Source: Opitutia bacterium (lineage in GTDB: Bacteria > Verrucomicrobiota > Verrucomicrobiae > Opitutales > UBA953). From it: DNA of 16,381 nt. The position numbers were made by a program, and so were the translations under genes. The stretch is taken from the NCBI GenBank assembly GCA_947488485.1, contig CANKZO010000037.1, positions 1 to 16,381 of the forward strand, given 5' to 3'. This document shows, in pieces, positions 14,771 through 16,381 of this stretch (position 1 is the first letter of the stretch; each line of letters opens with the position of its first letter). The notes below the pieces were generated by a model. That model did no database searches, was not told the origin of the DNA, and saw only the letters and a program-made list of their open reading frames with translations.

Positions 14771-15623
14771 TGTCCGCGACCTGCGGCTCGAAGAGCCACA
14801 TGCGTCGCGAAGCCATGTCCACCGCGATGGGGTGGGCGCGCAGGAAATCATCGCCGAGCAGGTTGTGCTCCTCGTCGCGGATGAATTCGACGCCCGTCAG
14901 CGGGGCGCCGCCGATGCGCAGCGACTTGATCTTGCAGACCTGCACGCGCGTGAGCGAAGTGCCGCGCACGGTGGCCACGGGCAGGAAGCCGCGGAACTCG
15001 GTCTCGCCGCGGAACTTCAGCGAGCTCATGTAGGACTTCGAGGCGCCGGAATCGACGATCATGGGCACCTTGACGCCTTCGACCTCGATGTTGACGCCGC
15101 AGTGGCCGCCGCGGCTGTAGATGGGGACTTCGTGGGCCGCGGAGGTGTCGGGGATCTTGCCGAGGATCATGACCTTGTTGCGCAGGTCCATGTAGAAGGG
15201 CCGCCCGAAGAGCAGGTCGGCGCCCATGAGTCCGTCGATGTCCATGCCGTCGAGCGGCATGATGGCCACGTGGAAATCGCGCCAGGTGACTTCGCCGGCC
15301 TGCAGTTTCTCGACGAGGCCGTAGGTCGATTCCTTGCGGCCGGAGTTGCCCATCGAGGGCACGGAGAAGGCTTCGCTGATGCCGCAGCGTTCCGCCGCGC
15401 GCGGCGTGAGCACGGCGGTGCCTTGGCAGCCGGTGTCGACGCCGAGCAGCACGTTGACGCCGTTGATCTTCACGACGAGCGTGGGGATGGCTTTGATCCG
15501 CAGGCGATAGGTCGCGACGCCGCTCTCGGGGAACTCCTCCTTGGGCTTCTTGAGGTCCTGCGCCACGAGCGAACAGGCGAGGCAGAGGCCGAGGCTGGCG
15601 AACAGGAGGCGCAGGGGCTTCAT
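14745..15623 (-). CDS. Exported single-chain aspartyl protease with two retropepsin-like domains
   Basis: A 292-residue protein with a signal peptide (hydrophobic residues 5-21, likely cut near VAQ|D), so it is exported. Two complete retropepsin-like halves follow. First: LLGVDTGCQGTAVL with catalytic D63, later DGLMGADLLFGRPFYMDL (129-146). Second: MIVDSGASKSYMS with D191, later HNLLGDDFLRAHPIAVDM (253-270). Each half pairs a D-T/S-G loop with a downstream hydrophobic-glycine motif, so the two could form one active site within a single chain. Cysteine 17 in CLAC is a poor lipobox. The natural substrate is unknown. The ATG at 15623 is chosen because it starts the signal peptide; upstream reading would extend into lnt. 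It follows lnt by 89 bases. Confidence 0.8.
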   Translation of the reverse strand: MKPLRLLFASLGLCLACSLVAQDLKKPKEEFPESGVATYRLRIKAIPTLVVKINGVNVLLGVDTGCQGTAVLTPRAAERCGISEAFSVPSMGNSGRKESTYGLVEKLQAGEVTWRDFHVAIMPLDGMDIDGLMGADLLFGRPFYMDLRNKVMILGKIPDTSAAHEVPIYSRGGHCGVNIEVEGVKVPMIVDSGASKSYMSSLKFRGETEFRGFLPVATVRGTSLTRVQVCKIKSLRIGGAPLTGVEFIRDEEHNLLGDDFLRAHPIAVDMASRRMWLFEPQVADKPTDAPGK

Positions 15624-15636
15624 CGGTGGGCGGCTT

Positions 15637-15651
15637 GGCGCGGGAAGCGCC
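15637..15651. repeat. Short hairpin in the lnt-protease gap
   Basis: GGCGC (15637-15641) and GCGCC (15647-15651) enclose a 5-base loop, 14 bases upstream of the protease ATG. It could shape the 5' end of the protease mRNA or be chance in GC-rich DNA. No convincing promoter for the protease was found in the 89-base gap. Confidence 0.3.
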
Positions 15652-15712
15652 GGGGTCACCCTAATTTGGACGGAATCCGCGGGAGGTCGACAAGGACCTG
15701 CGGATTTCTGGC

Positions 15713-16381
15713 TCAGGCCTGCCGGCGGCGACGCCAGAGGTAGGCCAAAGCGAAGCAGAGGCCGCCCAAGCCGACGGCCCAATCGCCATGGCGGACCCAG
15801 AAGGTCTCGGGCTGGCGGTCGCGCGGGATCCGGACCGGCGTGGCCAGGCGGGCGCCCCGGAAATAGATGCTGCCTTCCTCCAGGACGGGGAAGGCCCGGC
15901 CGAGGGGGTCGATGGTCCCGCTCCAGCCGGCGTTGCCGCAGCGGACCACGGGCAGGCCGGTGGCGGCCGCCAGCAGGACGGAGTGGGCCGCGTGCTGGTA
16001 AGCCCCGGCCTCGCGGCCATACCAAGCGTCGTTGGTTATCACGACGAGCACGTCGGCGCCGGCGAGCGCATGTTCGCGGGCGAGCTCCGGGAAGACGTCT
16101 TCATAGCACACCAACGCGCCGGCCATGAAGGTGCGGCCTTGGCGTGTGCTCAACGGCAACAGGGTAGGGCCGGTGCCGGCCACGCAGTCGGTCTCGATCG
16201 GCACGACCTTCCGTAAAGGCAGGAAGTCGGCGAAGGGCACGTATTCGCCGAACGGCACGAGGTGGCGCTTCGCGTAGGCGGGCTTGCGCACGCCTTCGGA
16301 CGTCACCACGGCGGCGGCGTTACCGTAACCGGCGCCGCGTCGGTCGATGGCGCCGATCAGGAGCGTCGTGTCGGTGACCGC
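15713..16381 (-). CDS. lnt: Apolipoprotein N-acyltransferase, C-terminal part (cut by window edge)
   Basis: The last 222 residues of Lnt, which adds the third acyl chain to the N-terminal cysteine of lipoproteins on the periplasmic side of the inner membrane. The nitrilase-like catalytic domain is visible: KRHLVPFGEYVP contains the catalytic lysine region and the partner glutamate; ALVCYEDVFPELAR holds the catalytic cysteine (C387 in E. coli numbering); VVITNDAWYG and VVRCGNAGWSGTIDPLGRAF follow. The final membrane helix is about the last 25 residues before RRRRQA. The frame is open to the window edge; the GTG at 16309 is internal and is not the start. The first catalytic glutamate and the N-terminal membrane helices lie beyond the window. 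Matches the Lol pair functionally. Confidence 0.93.
   Translation of the reverse strand, partial: AVTDTTLLIGAIDRRGAGYGNAAAVVTSEGVRKPAYAKRHLVPFGEYVPFADFLPLRKVVPIETDCVAGTGPTLLPLSTRQGRTFMAGALVCYEDVFPELAREHALAGADVLVVITNDAWYGREAGAYQHAAHSVLLAAATGLPVVRCGNAGWSGTIDPLGRAFPVLEEGSIYFRGARLATPVRIPRDRQPETFWVRHGDWAVGLGGLCFALAYLWRRRRQA

Noticed and set aside
15624..16025. Extending the protease start upstream to 16025
   Set aside because: The added sequence is arginine-glycine-proline rich and overlaps lnt in another frame; the ATG at 15623 begins a clear signal peptide.

Overview
This is a GC-rich, gene-dense stretch of a Gram-negative bacterial chromosome. Every gap between genes is under 140 bases. Lipoprotein genes (an Lnt fragment and a LolC/LolD pair) and a proton-pumping NADH dehydrogenase point to a respiring organism with an outer membrane. 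The gene set, the scarcity of Shine-Dalgarno sequences and an unrecognised acidic-tailed protein would fit an Opitutales-like Verrucomicrobiota. That placement is inference; the window has no rRNA or marker gene to prove it.

Layout. (1) 1-2954, minus strand: nuoJ-nuoK-nuoL-nuoM, the membrane arm of respiratory complex I, with nuoM cut by the window edge. (2) 3090-4410, minus: thyA-folA, the dTMP/folate cycle. (3) 4515-7894, plus: lysS, a LolC/E-type permease and a LolD-type ATPase, with an 8-base overlap between the last two. (4) 7934-8584, plus: an NfsB-like nitroreductase with its own promoter candidate. (5) 8585-12170, minus: a tightly packed set of a DUF502 membrane protein, a RecO-like OB-fold protein and a 764-residue RecB-type nuclease/Rad3-type helicase fusion. 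(6) 12262-12807, plus: an exported SOUL heme-binding protein. (7) 12808-13863, minus: pyrD, a quinone-linked dihydroorotate dehydrogenase. (8) 13974-14735, plus: an unrecognised protein with an acidic tail. (9) 14745-16381, minus: the 3' part of lnt, then an exported protein with two complete retropepsin-like halves.

How the genes fit together. ThyA, FolA and PyrD supply pyrimidine nucleotides. PyrD and complex I both feed the quinone pool. Lnt finishes lipoproteins and the Lol pair exports them, although the two loci are about 8 kb apart. The RecO-like and nuclease-helicase genes overlap by one base and probably act together in DNA repair.

The most unusual points: the Rad3-type helicase has lost all four cysteines of the iron-sulfur domain that is usual in its superfamily; several start codons sit about one promoter length below a TTG-type -35 element, which suggests leaderless or nearly leaderless mRNAs; two convergent gene pairs abut with zero spacing through the same TGATCA stop-stop palindrome; and the aspartyl protease carries both catalytic motifs on one chain. 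I saw no tRNA, rRNA, CRISPR array, insertion sequence or prophage gene. I found no clear evidence of a wholly new multi-gene system; the DUF502/RecO-like/nuclease-helicase set is the best candidate for follow-up.
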